From the NCBI RefSeq assembly GCF_001816165.1, contig NZ_MDZC01000112.1, forward strand, positions 108,973 through 172,972: a DNA stretch of 64,000 nt, read 5' to 3'. This DNA is from Hymenobacter glacialis (GTDB lineage: Bacteria > Bacteroidota > Bacteroidia > Cytophagales > Hymenobacteraceae). Shown piece by piece: positions 1 to 8,869 of the stretch. The notes beneath the pieces are model-generated. The model saw nothing but the letters and a program-made list of their open reading frames with translations. It was not told the DNA's origin and searched no databases. The position numbers were made by a program, and so were the translations under genes. Positions within the stretch are counted from its first letter, which is position 1. Each line of letters begins with the position of its first letter.

Positions 1-363
1 CTCGCGGCGCAGCGCCTGGAGCTGTACCAACTCGTCGATTTCCTGCTGGCGGCGCTCGGCCATGAGCAGAATCTCGTCGCGCACGCGCTTCACCGGCTCG
101 GGCCGAAACAGGAATTTGCTGCTGAGCCGCTTGAACTCCTTGCGCTTGATGTGCTCCAGACCGGCGTAAATGCCATTTATCTCCCGGAAAATCAGGGCTT
201 CAAACGATAAGTATACCAATAGAAAGCAAGCCGCCACCGTGACTCCCGCCGCCAAAAAAGCCTCGCGGGTGGGCAAGCTGGGGCCGATGTGCGCGTAGGC
301 GGTGAGCACGCCCGCCACCAACAGCGCAATGAGCACGGCAATGGTGCGAGAGGAGAGGTTCAT
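1..363 (-). CDS. Sensor histidine kinase, N-terminal part (cut by window start)
   Basis: The frame opens at an ATG at 361-363 and runs off the window edge after 121 codons, so only the sensor end is visible. Two hydrophobic segments (about residues 8-24 and 38-58) flank a short periplasmic loop, and then a charged, helical HAMP-like or linker stretch begins. This is the architecture of small PhoR-type kinases of Bacteroidota. The gene follows the OmpR-family response regulator at 503-1198 on the same strand, which supports a kinase role, although the histidine box and ATPase domain lie outside the window. A 93-bp palindromic repeat separates the two genes. Confidence 0.75.
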   Translation of the reverse strand, partial: MNLSSRTIAVLIALLVAGVLTAYAHIGPSLPTREAFLAAGVTVAACFLLVYLSFEALIFREINGIYAGLEHIKRKEFKRLSSKFLFRPEPVKRVRDEILLMAERRQQEIDELVQLQALRRE

Positions 364-391
364 TACTGCGGCGAGTAGTTAGTAAAGAAGA

Positions 392-484
392 AACGTCATG
401 CAGAGCGCAGCGAAGCATCTTGCCTGCAATAGTAAATGATTACTGGTGGCAGGCAAGATGCTTCGCTGCGCTCTGCATGACGTT
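392..484. repeat. Dispersed long palindrome, copy 1
   Basis: Two perfect 36-nt inverted arms (392-427 and 449-484) flank a 21-nt loop. The arm core reads GCAGAGCGCAGCGAAGCATC. The copy sits 18 nt after the stop of the response regulator and before the kinase start. Short reading frames through it give MLRCALHDV-type peptides, a common miscall. Related copies occur at 7132, 18958, 28428, 33521, 34789, 47133 and 56568. As RNA it would form a very stable hairpin on either strand. Confidence 0.9.
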
Positions 485-502
485 CCTTTTGGTCAGACGG
501 TA

Positions 503-1198
<696 letters not shown>

Positions 1199-1235
1199 GG
1201 CGGAGGGGCTTGAGTGAAGCGAAGTGTTACCGCTG

Positions 1236-1243
1236 CAAAAGTA
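1236..1243 (-). promoter_or_regulatory. -7 box for the response regulator
   Basis: On the minus strand this reads TACTTTTG, matching the Bacteroidota -7 consensus TAnnTTTG. It lies 38 nt before the GTG start at 1198. No clear -33 TTG was seen. Confidence 0.5.
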
Positions 1244-1295
1244 CCGCTTTGCCCGATGGGCTCATGTTATGATTGTGTGACCCCGGGCCGCCGGG

Positions 1296-2123
1296 CTAGT
1301 TGACCCTGCTCACCATGTTCAGCCGCGACTTCAGGCCCTGGTATTTCACCATATCCACCTTCACCGTGCCCACAAACATTTCGGCCTGGAACAGCACCGG
1401 AATCTTGTTACGGTCGTCGGACAGGTACACCGAAATGGCGTTTTCGCCCCGAAACAGCTTGTTGTTGGGCAGCTTGGGCACCAGTTTGAAGGCCCGCACA
1501 TCACCGGCTTTGGTCTCTACTATAGTCCGGCCTTTGTAGGTCACCTCCAGCATGAAATTGTCGCCGTCGAGGTAGCCCGGTACTTTAATGACTTCGCCCA
1601 CCCGCATGCGGTCGAAGTCAAAGGTGCGCAAGTAGTAGAACCCGCTCACCAGCTCCAGGGTGTTGTTGGCCGTCTTCACGGTTTTACGCCGGGGTTTGTC
1701 TTTGCTGTTGTCCTGCACCTCGGCAAAATCGTTGATGTGGTCGTAGTTGACCGTTTCTTTCTTGCGGTAGTTTTTCTCGGCGATGTCCCGATGAGAGCGC
1801 AGGGGCAGAATGCTGGTCGTGTCGATATAGGCCCGCCACTGGTCGCGGATGCGCAGGAAAAAGTCGAACGAGCCGGTGGTGCGCCCGCTCACAGTGGCCT
1901 TGTAGCAGGGCCGGTCGTTCACGCGCTCCAGGGTGCCGGCAGTTTCCACGGTGGCCTCGCCGCCGTTGATGAGCCCGTAGTGAACGGTGTACTGAATGAC
2001 TTCGCCGCGCCCAAAGCTGGACTGCGGAATGCTCCGCACGGGGTCGCCGGGGCCAATGGCACGCTGGGTGGCCGCGACCAGCATTATAAGAACAGGAGCA
2101 AATAGAAACCAGCGGCGATTCAT
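1296..2123 (-). CDS. DUF3108 domain protein, probably exported
   Basis: The protein has 275 residues when started at the ATG at 2121-2123; the open frame continues upstream, but that part crosses the recA terminator. Residues 1-22 form a signal-peptide-like hydrophobic stretch. The remainder is a beta-rich DUF3108 domain (start about SFGRGEVIQYTVHYG, with a DFFLRIRD segment and a C-terminal ISVYLSDD segment). The family is periplasmic and of unknown function; it may bind hydrophobic ligands. It lies downstream of recA on the same strand but is separated by a terminator, so it is probably its own unit. Confidence 0.85.
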   Translation of the reverse strand: MNRRWFLFAPVLIMLVAATQRAIGPGDPVRSIPQSSFGRGEVIQYTVHYGLINGGEATVETAGTLERVNDRPCYKATVSGRTTGSFDFFLRIRDQWRAYIDTTSILPLRSHRDIAEKNYRKKETVNYDHINDFAEVQDNSKDKPRRKTVKTANNTLELVSGFYYLRTFDFDRMRVGEVIKVPGYLDGDNFMLEVTYKGRTIVETKAGDVRAFKLVPKLPNNKLFRGENAISVYLSDDRNKIPVLFQAEMFVGTVKVDMVKYQGLKSRLNMVSRVN

Positions 2124-2201
2124 AGCAAGTGATAAAGGATAAACTACCAAGGCGCTAATCAAACAGAGTGCCAGCGTCAGCTTTGGTAAATATACAGACG
2201 C

Positions 2202-2233
2202 AAAAAAGCCCGCTGCGAATTGCAGCGGGCTTT
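2202..2233 (-). terminator. Rho-independent terminator of recA
   Basis: The inverted repeat GCCCGCTGC/GCAGCGGGC (2208-2230) is followed on the minus strand by a run of six T (2202-2207). It lies about 95 nt past the recA stop. Confidence 0.85.
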
Positions 2234-2235
2234 GA

Positions 2236-2320
2236 TGTATGCGGAGTTTTGAAATTGTTGAGCGTTGAGTTCGTGCACAATGGCAAAAAACCATTCAACA
2301 TTCAAAAGGCAATATTCAGC
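2236..2320. repeat. AT-rich heptad-periodic inverted repeat, copy 1
   Basis: The left arm has TTGAGCG-TTGAGTT and the right arm has CATTCAA-CATTCAA, so both show a 7-nt period and the right arm is roughly the reverse complement of the left. It lies between the recA stop and the recA terminator. See the similar elements at 6074, 11859, 20437, 50901 and 53996. Confidence 0.55.
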
Positions 2321-2325
2321 ACTGT

Positions 2326-3441
2326 TTAGAGCGTGTCTTCGCCGTCTTCCACAATGGTCAGGTCCACGGGAATCACGTCCTCGTCGCCCTTGGCCATGGT
2401 GCGGATTTTCTGCTCAATTTCGGCGGCCAGCTCGGGGTTATCAAGCAGCAGCGTCTTTACGGCTTCGCGGCCCTGGCCGATTTTGGTCTCGCCGTAGTTG
2501 AACCACGAGCCCGACTTGCCGATGATGCCCATGTCGACGCCCAGGTCCACAATCTCACCGACTTTGGAAATGCCCTGGCCGTAGATGATGTCGAACTCGA
2601 CCACCTTGAAGGGCGGCGCCACTTTGTTTTTCACCACCTTCACCTTGGTGCGGTTGCCGGTCACGTTGTCCTTGTCTTCCTTGATCTGGCCGATGCGGCG
2701 GATGTCGAGGCGCACCGAAGCGTAGAACTTCAGGGCGTTACCACCGGTGGTGGTTTCGGGCGAGCCGAACATCACGCCGATTTTCTCACGCAGTTGGTTG
2801 ATGAACACGCAGCAGCAGCCCGTCTTGTTGATGGTGCCGGTGAGCTTTCGCAGGGCTTGGCTCATGAGGCGGGCATGCAGGCCCACTTTCGAGTCGCCCA
2901 TGTCGCCTTCCAGTTCGCCTTTGGGAACCAGGGCGGCCACGGAGTCAATCACAATGATGTCGATGGCACCGGACGAAATCAGCTGGTCGGCTATTTCGAG
3001 GGCTTGCTCGCCGTTGTCGGGCTGGGCAATGAGCAGGTTGGTGGTGTCGATGCCGAGTTTCTCGGCGTAGGATTTGTCGAAAGCGTGCTCGGCGTCGATG
3101 AACGCGGCCATGCCGCCTTTCTTCTGCGCTTCGGCAATCATGTGCATGGTCAGCGTGGTCTTACCCGACGATTCCGGGCCGTAGATTTCCACCACGCGGC
3201 CACGGGGCACCCCGCCAATGCCCAAGGCAATGTCGAGCGAGAGCGAACCGGTGCTGATGCTGGGAATATCGCCAACTTTGTTGTCGCTAAGCTTCATCAC
3301 GGTGCCTTTGCCGTAGGCCTTGTCCAGCTTATCGAGCGTAAGCTGCAGGGCTTTCATTTTTTCGGCGGCGGTGTTGACTTCGCCTTTTTCAGCCTTTTCG
3401 ACTTTGTCAGCTTTCGGGGCCGTTTTGGTAGCTAGTGCCAT
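2326..3441 (-). CDS. recA: Recombinase RecA
   Basis: This 371-residue protein is the strand-exchange and LexA-coprotease ATPase of homologous recombination. The Walker A motif GPESSGKT is at 88-95, and Walker B (IIVIDSVAAL), the L2-type segment FGSPETTTGGNALKFYASVR and the intact C-terminal domain follow. Compared with E. coli RecA, the core is shifted by about 22 residues because of a Lys/Ala/Glu-rich N-terminal extension; the C-terminus is acidic as usual. The ATG at 3439-3441 is the only sensible start. It has its own promoter and terminator. Confidence 0.98.
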   Translation of the reverse strand: MALATKTAPKADKVEKAEKGEVNTAAEKMKALQLTLDKLDKAYGKGTVMKLSDNKVGDIPSISTGSLSLDIALGIGGVPRGRVVEIYGPESSGKTTLTMHMIAEAQKKGGMAAFIDAEHAFDKSYAEKLGIDTTNLLIAQPDNGEQALEIADQLISSGAIDIIVIDSVAALVPKGELEGDMGDSKVGLHARLMSQALRKLTGTINKTGCCCVFINQLREKIGVMFGSPETTTGGNALKFYASVRLDIRRIGQIKEDKDNVTGNRTKVKVVKNKVAPPFKVVEFDIIYGQGISKVGEIVDLGVDMGIIGKSGSWFNYGETKIGQGREAVKTLLLDNPELAAEIEQKIRTMAKGDEDVIPVDLTIVEDGEDTL

Positions 3442-3475
3442 GAGGGGGTGTTTATGAAAAAGGGATTAGGTTTGG

Positions 3476-3503
3476 TAAAGTTACGGGTTTTGAGCCAGCG
3501 CAA
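3476..3503 (-). promoter_or_regulatory. recA promoter
   Basis: The minus strand reads TTG (3501-3503), a 17-nt spacer, then TAACTTTA (3476-3483), one mismatch from TAnnTTTG. The box lies 34 nt before the recA ATG. No LexA-like palindrome was recognised. Confidence 0.45.
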
Positions 3504-3594
3504 TCAGATAAATCTATTCTTGGGTTTAACCACTAAATAGCCTCTTTTTCGACGGCTTTTTCTAACACAATGCCCGGCGGTTTGGTGCCGTTGA

Positions 3595-4884
3595 ATGCGG
3601 AAATATATGAGGAATTATCTAAGAATTTTAGTTGCCCTTGTGACTGTGCTAATTACAGTAGGAGAAGCGCATGCTCAGGTGGATAATCGGGTCTTTATTT
3701 CGCCTCGGCCAGGAAGCGAAGGCGACAGTATAACGCTACCAATAGTTGTAACTGATACCAGGGGAGCAACTCAGGAAGATATAGATAAGAACAGAGCATT
3801 AATCAAAAGCGAACAATCTGACGACTACCGCTTAGCGGCAAAATCCGGTGACTTACGCGTCTCACTTAATGCCTTTGTTTTCTTCAAAGACAACGAGTAC
3901 TTCAACAAGATTATCGAAGGCTACACGCTTTACGGCACGCAGCTCAACCCGCAGCTCGTTTATTATCCTACCAAAGACCTGCGCCTGGAAGGCGGCGTAT
4001 TTCTGTGGAAAGACTTCGGCAACCCCGTGCTGCAGCAGGTGCGGCCCACGTTCCGGGCCACCTGGACCAAGGGCAAGCAGCAGATAATTCTGGGCAACAT
4101 CCGGCCGCACCTGCACCACAACTATATCGAGCCCATGTTCAACTTCGAGCGGGTGATGCTAAACCCGCTGGAGGAGGGCATCCAGGTGCGCTACAACGGC
4201 ACCCGACTGTTTGTAGACCAGTGGGTGGACTGGCAGCGCCAGCAGTACCGCTTCAGCAACTTTCAGGAGGAAGTGGCGGGCGGCGTGAGCAGCAGCTACC
4301 GCATCAGCCCCGACGGCAGCCCGTGGCATGTGGCCATCCCCTTCCAGTTCACGGCCACCCACCGCGGCGGCCAGATTGACACCCTGGACCGGCCCCTGCG
4401 CACGTCCTTCAACGAGGCCTTCGGGCTGGAAGCACGGCGCCGCCTGGAGGGCAAGAACGTGCGGGCCGTGCGCTTCAATGGCTACGTGCTGGGGTTCCAG
4501 AACTACTCGTTCACCACCGGCCAGTTCCCGTTTAAATACGGGCGGGCACTGTACCTCAATGCCACTGTCGAAAGCCGCTTTGCCGACGTGATGGTGAGCT
4601 ACTGGCACGGCTCGCGCTACATTGCCCCGCTCGGCGGCGATTTCTTCCAGAGTGCCTCACGCACCGTATCAAACCCGGACTTTTTGGACCGCAACCGTCA
4701 GCTGGTGATGGTGCGCCTGATGCGCGACATCCGCATCTCCGACGCCGCCTCGCTCACGGCGCGGGTAGAGCCCGTGTTTGACCTCAATACCCGGGCACTG
4801 GACTACTCGTTGGCGATGTACCTGAATTTCCGACAGGAATGGCTGCTGGGCAATATTGGCAAGCGGGTGCGGGTGGGCCAGTAG
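3595..4884 (+). CDS. Outer-membrane beta-barrel-like protein, unknown function
   Basis: The product has 429 residues (or 425 from the second ATG at 3607). A clear signal peptide ends in EAHAQ near residue 28. The mature part has alternating aromatic and polar strands (FVFFKDNEYF, YPTKDLRLEGGVFLW, QQIILGNIRPH) typical of Bacteroidota outer-membrane barrels, and ends in strand-like segments. I do not recognise a family. The first 80 or so codons are much more AT-rich than the rest, which has ordinary GC-rich codon use, so the N-terminus may be of different origin. It is monocistronic and divergent from recA. Confidence 0.75.
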   Translation: MRKYMRNYLRILVALVTVLITVGEAHAQVDNRVFISPRPGSEGDSITLPIVVTDTRGATQEDIDKNRALIKSEQSDDYRLAAKSGDLRVSLNAFVFFKDNEYFNKIIEGYTLYGTQLNPQLVYYPTKDLRLEGGVFLWKDFGNPVLQQVRPTFRATWTKGKQQIILGNIRPHLHHNYIEPMFNFERVMLNPLEEGIQVRYNGTRLFVDQWVDWQRQQYRFSNFQEEVAGGVSSSYRISPDGSPWHVAIPFQFTATHRGGQIDTLDRPLRTSFNEAFGLEARRRLEGKNVRAVRFNGYVLGFQNYSFTTGQFPFKYGRALYLNATVESRFADVMVSYWHGSRYIAPLGGDFFQSASRTVSNPDFLDRNRQLVMVRLMRDIRISDAASLTARVEPVFDLNTRALDYSLAMYLNFRQEWLLGNIGKRVRVGQ

Positions 4885-4917
4885 GCGCAAGGAACTGGTT
4901 GCTATGCGGAGGCAAGG

Positions 4918-5484
4918 CTATACGCCGGGTGCCTCGTGCTCGGCGCGCGTGAGCACGAAGCGCTGAATGTTGGCCACGCTGTCGGCGTTGCGAAACCAGA
5001 CGGTTCGCTTGGGCGGCGCTTCGGACTGGAAGCCTGCTGAGCGGGCCACGGCCTGGCCTCGCTCGTTGTCGGCGTAGCAGCGGATGAGCAGGCGCTGGCT
5101 GCCCACGGCCCCAAACCCAAACCCCACCACGGCGGCCAGGGCTTCGCGGGCGAAGCCCTGGCCTTCGGCTGCCGCGGCTAGATAGTAGCCAATCTCGGCT
5201 TGGCCTTTGGTCTGAGGCATCAGGCAGATATCACCGAGATAGGCAGCAGAAAGGCGGTGCCACATGCCAAAAACGTAGAAGCGGCCCGATTCCCAGTCGT
5301 CGGCAAATGCCTGCAGGGCGCGGGTGGCGTCGCGCAGGGTACTCACGGCCAGCAGCCGGTCAGGAAAGGAGGTGCGGAACCGTGCCCGGTCGCCGTCAAT
5401 CAACTCAAAAAAAGCAGGCGCGTCAGCTAACTCGTACGGTCGCAGGCACAGGCGGAACGTGAGCAGTGGAATACGCGGCAGCAT
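4918..5484 (-). CDS. GNAT N-acetyltransferase, RimJ/RimL type
   Basis: The 188-residue protein begins LLTFRLCLRPYELADAPAFF, as in the Acetyltransf_3 (RimJ/RimL) branch. It has the acetyl-CoA-binding signature AAAEGQGFAREALAAV (about 108-123) and the following LLIRCYADNERGQAVARSAGF motif. These enzymes acetylate N-termini, small amines or antibiotics; the substrate cannot be told here. It stands alone on the minus strand and converges with the outer-membrane gene. Confidence 0.85.
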   Translation of the reverse strand: MLPRIPLLTFRLCLRPYELADAPAFFELIDGDRARFRTSFPDRLLAVSTLRDATRALQAFADDWESGRFYVFGMWHRLSAAYLGDICLMPQTKGQAEIGYYLAAAAEGQGFAREALAAVVGFGFGAVGSQRLLIRCYADNERGQAVARSAGFQSEAPPKRTVWFRNADSVANIQRFVLTRAEHEAPGV

Positions 5485-5583
5485 GGGGCAGGCAGATGAA
5501 CGAAAACCGGGCGCAGAGCTTAGGGGCGAGCGGCAATGCTAGTGAAACAGGGACGTGTTTACGCTGGTAAAGATGCTGTGAAT

Positions 5584-5616
5584 AAAAAGGCCGCTTCTGT
5601 TGGACAGAGCGGCCTT
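5584..5616 (-). terminator. Rho-independent terminator of the PPIase-MoxR cluster
   Basis: The stem AAGGCCGCT/AGCGGCCTT (5587-5616) is followed on the minus strand by five T. It lies 28 nt past the stop of the 141-residue gene, so it likely ends the whole minus-strand cluster. Confidence 0.8.
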
Positions 5617-5643
5617 ATCAAACAGTAAAATGCCGAAAGCAGG

Positions 5644-6069
5644 CTATTTGTTGACGCCTTCGTACTGGCTAGGGCTGCCGAGAGACTGCTGGGTGCGCAT
5701 GACGTTGACCTGACGGGCGGCTTCGTTGAAAAACTCCAGCCGACGAATGAGCATTTCCTTGACCAGCACGCGGCCCTCGGGCGTGCGCATGGTGCCGCGC
5801 TTGTCGGCCAGCACCCGCTCCAGGGCCGCCAGGGTCTGCCCCTCGTGCTGCATAAACTGCTGCTGAAACTCGGCCAGGCGCGCTACCCCAGTGGCGGTGA
5901 GCACAAAGTCCTGCCCGGCGCCCTGGTTCAGCACCTCGCACAACACATAGGTTTCAATGGGCAAGCTGGTTTCGAGCGACGTGGTACGAAGCTCCAGGCC
6001 GGCGGCAAGGGCGTCGAGAATGATGCGCACGTTGCGCTCAAATTGCTGGTAGTAGGCTTGGGATTCCAT
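5644..6069 (-). CDS. Conserved-looking small protein, unknown function
   Basis: The 141-residue product is soluble and mostly helical, with no signal peptide, cysteine cluster or known motif. Reading frame quality is good (GC-rich third positions, ATG at 6067-6069, terminator just after it). It lies 87 nt downstream of the MoxR ATPase, the gap being filled by an AT-rich heptad repeat. Co-transcription with MoxR is likely, but no function can be named. Confidence 0.75.
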   Translation of the reverse strand: MESQAYYQQFERNVRIILDALAAGLELRTTSLETSLPIETYVLCEVLNQGAGQDFVLTATGVARLAEFQQQFMQHEGQTLAALERVLADKRGTMRTPEGRVLVKEMLIRRLEFFNEAARQVNVMRTQQSLGSPSQYEGVNK

Positions 6070-6073
6070 TTTA

Positions 6074-6156
6074 TCGGTTAATTATTTAATGGTCAGTGGT
6101 TAATGATAGGGGCTCATCCAAGAATTAACTACTCACCGCTAACCGTTAACCACTAT
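6074..6156. repeat. AT-rich heptad-periodic inverted repeat, copy 2
   Basis: The left side reads in sevens (GGTTAAT, TATTTAA, TGGTCAG, TGGTTAA) and the right side mirrors it (AATTAAC, TACTCAC, CGCTAAC, CGTTAAC). It fills the entire space between the MoxR stop and the next gene's start. Confidence 0.6.
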
Positions 6157-7122
6157 TTAAAGTAGTTCTTTCACAATCTGCTCCACCCCGATGCCTTCGG
6201 CCTCGGCCTTGAAGTTGCGCACTAGGCGGTGGCGCAGAATGGGCACGGCCACGGCACGCACGTCCTCAATGTCGGGCGAATACTTGCCGTTGAGCAGGGC
6301 GTTGCATTTGGCGCCCACAATAAGGTGCTGCGAGGCGCGGGGGCCGGCGCCCCACTCCAGCAGTTGCGTGGCGCGGGGGGCGGCACGCTCGGTGCCAGGG
6401 CGGGTTTTGTGCACCAGGCTCACGGCGTATTCCACCACGTTGTCGGCCACGGGCACGCGGCGCACCAATTCCTGAAACGCCTGAATGTCGGCCGCATGCA
6501 GCACCTTGTTCACGGTCTGTTTGCGGTCGGAAGTGGTGTTTTTCACAATGGCCAACTCCTCGGCGTAGCTGGGGTAGCCCAACTCGATATTGAACATAAA
6601 CCGGTCGAGCTGCGCCTCGGGCAGGGGGTAGGTGCCTTCCTGCTCGATGGGGTTTTGGGTGGCCAGTACGAAGAAGGGCCGTGCTAGCGCGTAGCGCTGC
6701 CCAGCCACCGTCACGGCGTATTCCTGCATGCTTTCCAGCAGCGCGGCCTGGGTTTTGGGGGGCGTGCGGTTTATTTCGTCCGCCAGAATAATGTTGGCGA
6801 AAACGGGCCCTTTCACGAAATGAAAATCCCGCTGCTGGTTCATTGTTTCCGAGCCCACGATGTCGGAAGGCATCAGGTCAGGGGTGAACTGGATGCGGTT
6901 GAACGACAAATCCAGCGAATCGGCAATGGTCTGAATCAGCAAGGTTTTGGCCAGTCCGGGCACGCCCACCAGCAGGCTGTGGCCCTGCGAAAACACCGCG
7001 GTGAGCACCAGCCGCACCACTTCGTCCTGCCCCACGATGACCTTGCCTATTTCCTGACGCAGCTTCTGGAAGGACGCGGCCAGGGCGTCAGCGGCTTCTT
7101 TATCGTTAGCGTATGTGGGCAT
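6157..7122 (-). CDS. MoxR-family AAA+ ATPase
   Basis: The 321-residue protein is a stand-alone MoxR/RavA-type chaperone ATPase. Walker A is GVPGLAKT (53-60; Ala before Lys is typical of the family), Walker B is ILADEINR with the PPKTQAALLESMQE segment, followed by sensor 1 (ATQNPIEQEGTYPLPEAQLDRF) and the C-terminal lid. MoxR proteins usually work with DUF58 and VWA (Bat) partners. None follows here; instead the gene lies downstream of two periplasmic foldases, and a BatD-like gene is found 35 kb away. Confidence 0.93.
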   Translation of the reverse strand: MPTYANDKEAADALAASFQKLRQEIGKVIVGQDEVVRLVLTAVFSQGHSLLVGVPGLAKTLLIQTIADSLDLSFNRIQFTPDLMPSDIVGSETMNQQRDFHFVKGPVFANIILADEINRTPPKTQAALLESMQEYAVTVAGQRYALARPFFVLATQNPIEQEGTYPLPEAQLDRFMFNIELGYPSYAEELAIVKNTTSDRKQTVNKVLHAADIQAFQELVRRVPVADNVVEYAVSLVHKTRPGTERAAPRATQLLEWGAGPRASQHLIVGAKCNALLNGKYSPDIEDVRAVAVPILRHRLVRNFKAEAEGIGVEQIVKELL

Positions 7123-7131
7123 GTATAAACC

Positions 7132-7239
7132 AGAACGTCATGCTGAGCGCAGCCGAAGCATCTCGCATGGGGTAATAAATCAATCGATTGAATTAGTTAA
7201 ACGGGCGAGATGCTTCGGCTGCGCTCAGCATGACGTTCT
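7132..7239. repeat. Dispersed long palindrome, copy 2
   Basis: Two perfect 35-nt arms (7132-7166, 7205-7239) with the core GCTGAGCGCAGCCGAAGCAT flank a 38-nt loop. The copy begins 12 nt after the stop of the SurA-like gene and ends just before the MoxR start, so it could decouple expression of the two. Confidence 0.9.
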
Positions 7240-7251
7240 TTTTTGCCCTGC

Positions 7252-8643
7252 TTACCTTTCTGCCACGTCCAGCACTTTGCACTGGGCGTATTCAGGCGCA
7301 ATCTCTAGGTACACCGTGCCGCGGTTCTTCAGGAACCACTCATCCAGGGCCTTGTTCTTTTTTTCGTTCAGGGCCGCAGCGGCAATCTTCTGGTAGTCCT
7401 GCTGCAGGTTGGCCTGGTGGGGCGCAGTGCTCGACTTCAGCCACAGGATGCGCATGCCGTCTTTGCCGTCGTCGGTGCGGTATGGCATGGGGGGCGTGAT
7501 GTTGCCCACTTTCATGGTGTCGATGGTGAAGAAAATGGCAGGGTCCAGCTTGTCGAGGGGCAGGCGGGTGCCGCCATCCTCGCGGTTCTGGAGCAAGCCG
7601 CCGTTGCCGCCGGTGATTTTGTCCGAGGAGTTATCCTTAGCCGCTTTAGCAAAGCTGATGCTGTCCGACTGAATCTGACGGCGCAGCTTGGTCAGCGTTT
7701 TGGCCGCCTCGCCGGCGTCGGAGGTACCGGTTTCCGGCTTGAGCAGAATGTGGCGGGTGGAGTAAGTGTTGCCTTTGCGCTCAATGAACTGAATGAGGTG
7801 GAAGCCGAACTGCGACTGCACCACCGGCGACAGCTGCCCTGGCTCCAGCTTCATCGACGCCGCCTCGTACTCGGGCACCAGCTCGCCGCGCTTGAATGCG
7901 CCCAGGTAGCCGCCCTCTATGGCCGAGCCGGGGTCCTGCGAAAACTCCTTGGCAAAGGTGGCAAAGTCGCCCCCGGCCTGCACCTGGCCCCGAATGTCGT
8001 TGAGCTTGGCAATGGCCGCCTGCTTGGCCTGCTCATTGATTTGGGCCGGAATGATAATCTGTCCCACTTCCACTTCGGTGCTGAAGTACGGCAGGCTGTC
8101 CTGCGGAATTCTGGCAAAATACTGCGACACCTCGCGCGGCGTCACGGCTACTTTGCCCGTGATGGTGCGCTGCATTTCCTGCTGCGTGAGCTGGTCTTTG
8201 ATTTGGGGGCGCAAGTCTTCTTTCAGCGTTTTGATGGGCTTATTGTACTGCTCTTCCATGCGCTTCTCGGAGCCAATCTGCTGGACGAAGTACGCCATGC
8301 GGCGGTCTACTTCGCCGTTCACCTGCTGGTCGGTCACGGTCACAGAGTCCACCTCGGCGCGGGCCAGCATCAGCTTGTTCAGCACCAGGCTTTGCAGGAT
8401 TTTGCATTTTAGGTCGGGCGGAAGGGCCTTGCCTTCGGCGCGGGCCACTTCCTGCAGGTAGATGTTTTCCACGTCAGACTGCAGCACAATTTGGTTGTCC
8501 ACTTTCACCACAATGCCATCGAGCAGCTGCTGGCCCTTGGACCGGGTGATGCCCAATTGGGCGTGGGAAGAGGGGGCAATGCCCACGAGCAGCAGCAACG
8601 TAAGCAGGGCCGACGCCGCAGCGCGATTCACTTTAACAAGCAT
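7252..8643 (-). CDS. SurA-like periplasmic peptidyl-prolyl isomerase
   Basis: The 463-residue protein has a signal peptide (cleavage after SSHAQ, about residue 29). A SurA N-domain follows (VDNQIVLQSDVENIY), then two parvulin (PPIC) domains: one around residues 185-285 (FAKEFSQDPGSAIEGGYLG) and a second more diverged one around 290-390 (STRHILLKP). It is expected to escort outer-membrane proteins through the periplasm. It lies 226 nt downstream of a second, longer parvulin lipoprotein, so the two foldases probably act together. The name surA is not used because orthology was not tested. Confidence 0.9.
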   Translation of the reverse strand: MLVKVNRAAASALLTLLLLVGIAPSSHAQLGITRSKGQQLLDGIVVKVDNQIVLQSDVENIYLQEVARAEGKALPPDLKCKILQSLVLNKLMLARAEVDSVTVTDQQVNGEVDRRMAYFVQQIGSEKRMEEQYNKPIKTLKEDLRPQIKDQLTQQEMQRTITGKVAVTPREVSQYFARIPQDSLPYFSTEVEVGQIIIPAQINEQAKQAAIAKLNDIRGQVQAGGDFATFAKEFSQDPGSAIEGGYLGAFKRGELVPEYEAASMKLEPGQLSPVVQSQFGFHLIQFIERKGNTYSTRHILLKPETGTSDAGEAAKTLTKLRRQIQSDSISFAKAAKDNSSDKITGGNGGLLQNREDGGTRLPLDKLDPAIFFTIDTMKVGNITPPMPYRTDDGKDGMRILWLKSSTAPHQANLQQDYQKIAAAALNEKKNKALDEWFLKNRGTVYLEIAPEYAQCKVLDVAER

Positions 8644-8869
8644 AGAGTAGTAGTGTAGCGCCCCAAGGCCAAATGCCGAGGCTTAAGCGCTGTTCGTGCA
8701 ACACACGAACAGGCCCACAAATTTCACGATAAATCCGTTGGCAGACAAAAGCAAGGAGCGCGCCCCGGTTTCAATGGTTGCAACGGACACCCGCGGCGCA
8801 GCGCGAAGTGGCCCTGCGTGCCAACCAAACGAAGCAGAGACGCAAAGCCGTGCCCCGCGCTGCAATAAA

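Noticed and set aside
8690..8712. Hairpin CTGTTCGTG/CACGAACAG between the two parvulin genes as a terminator
   Set aside because: No T-run on either side; more likely a processing site or chance stem.
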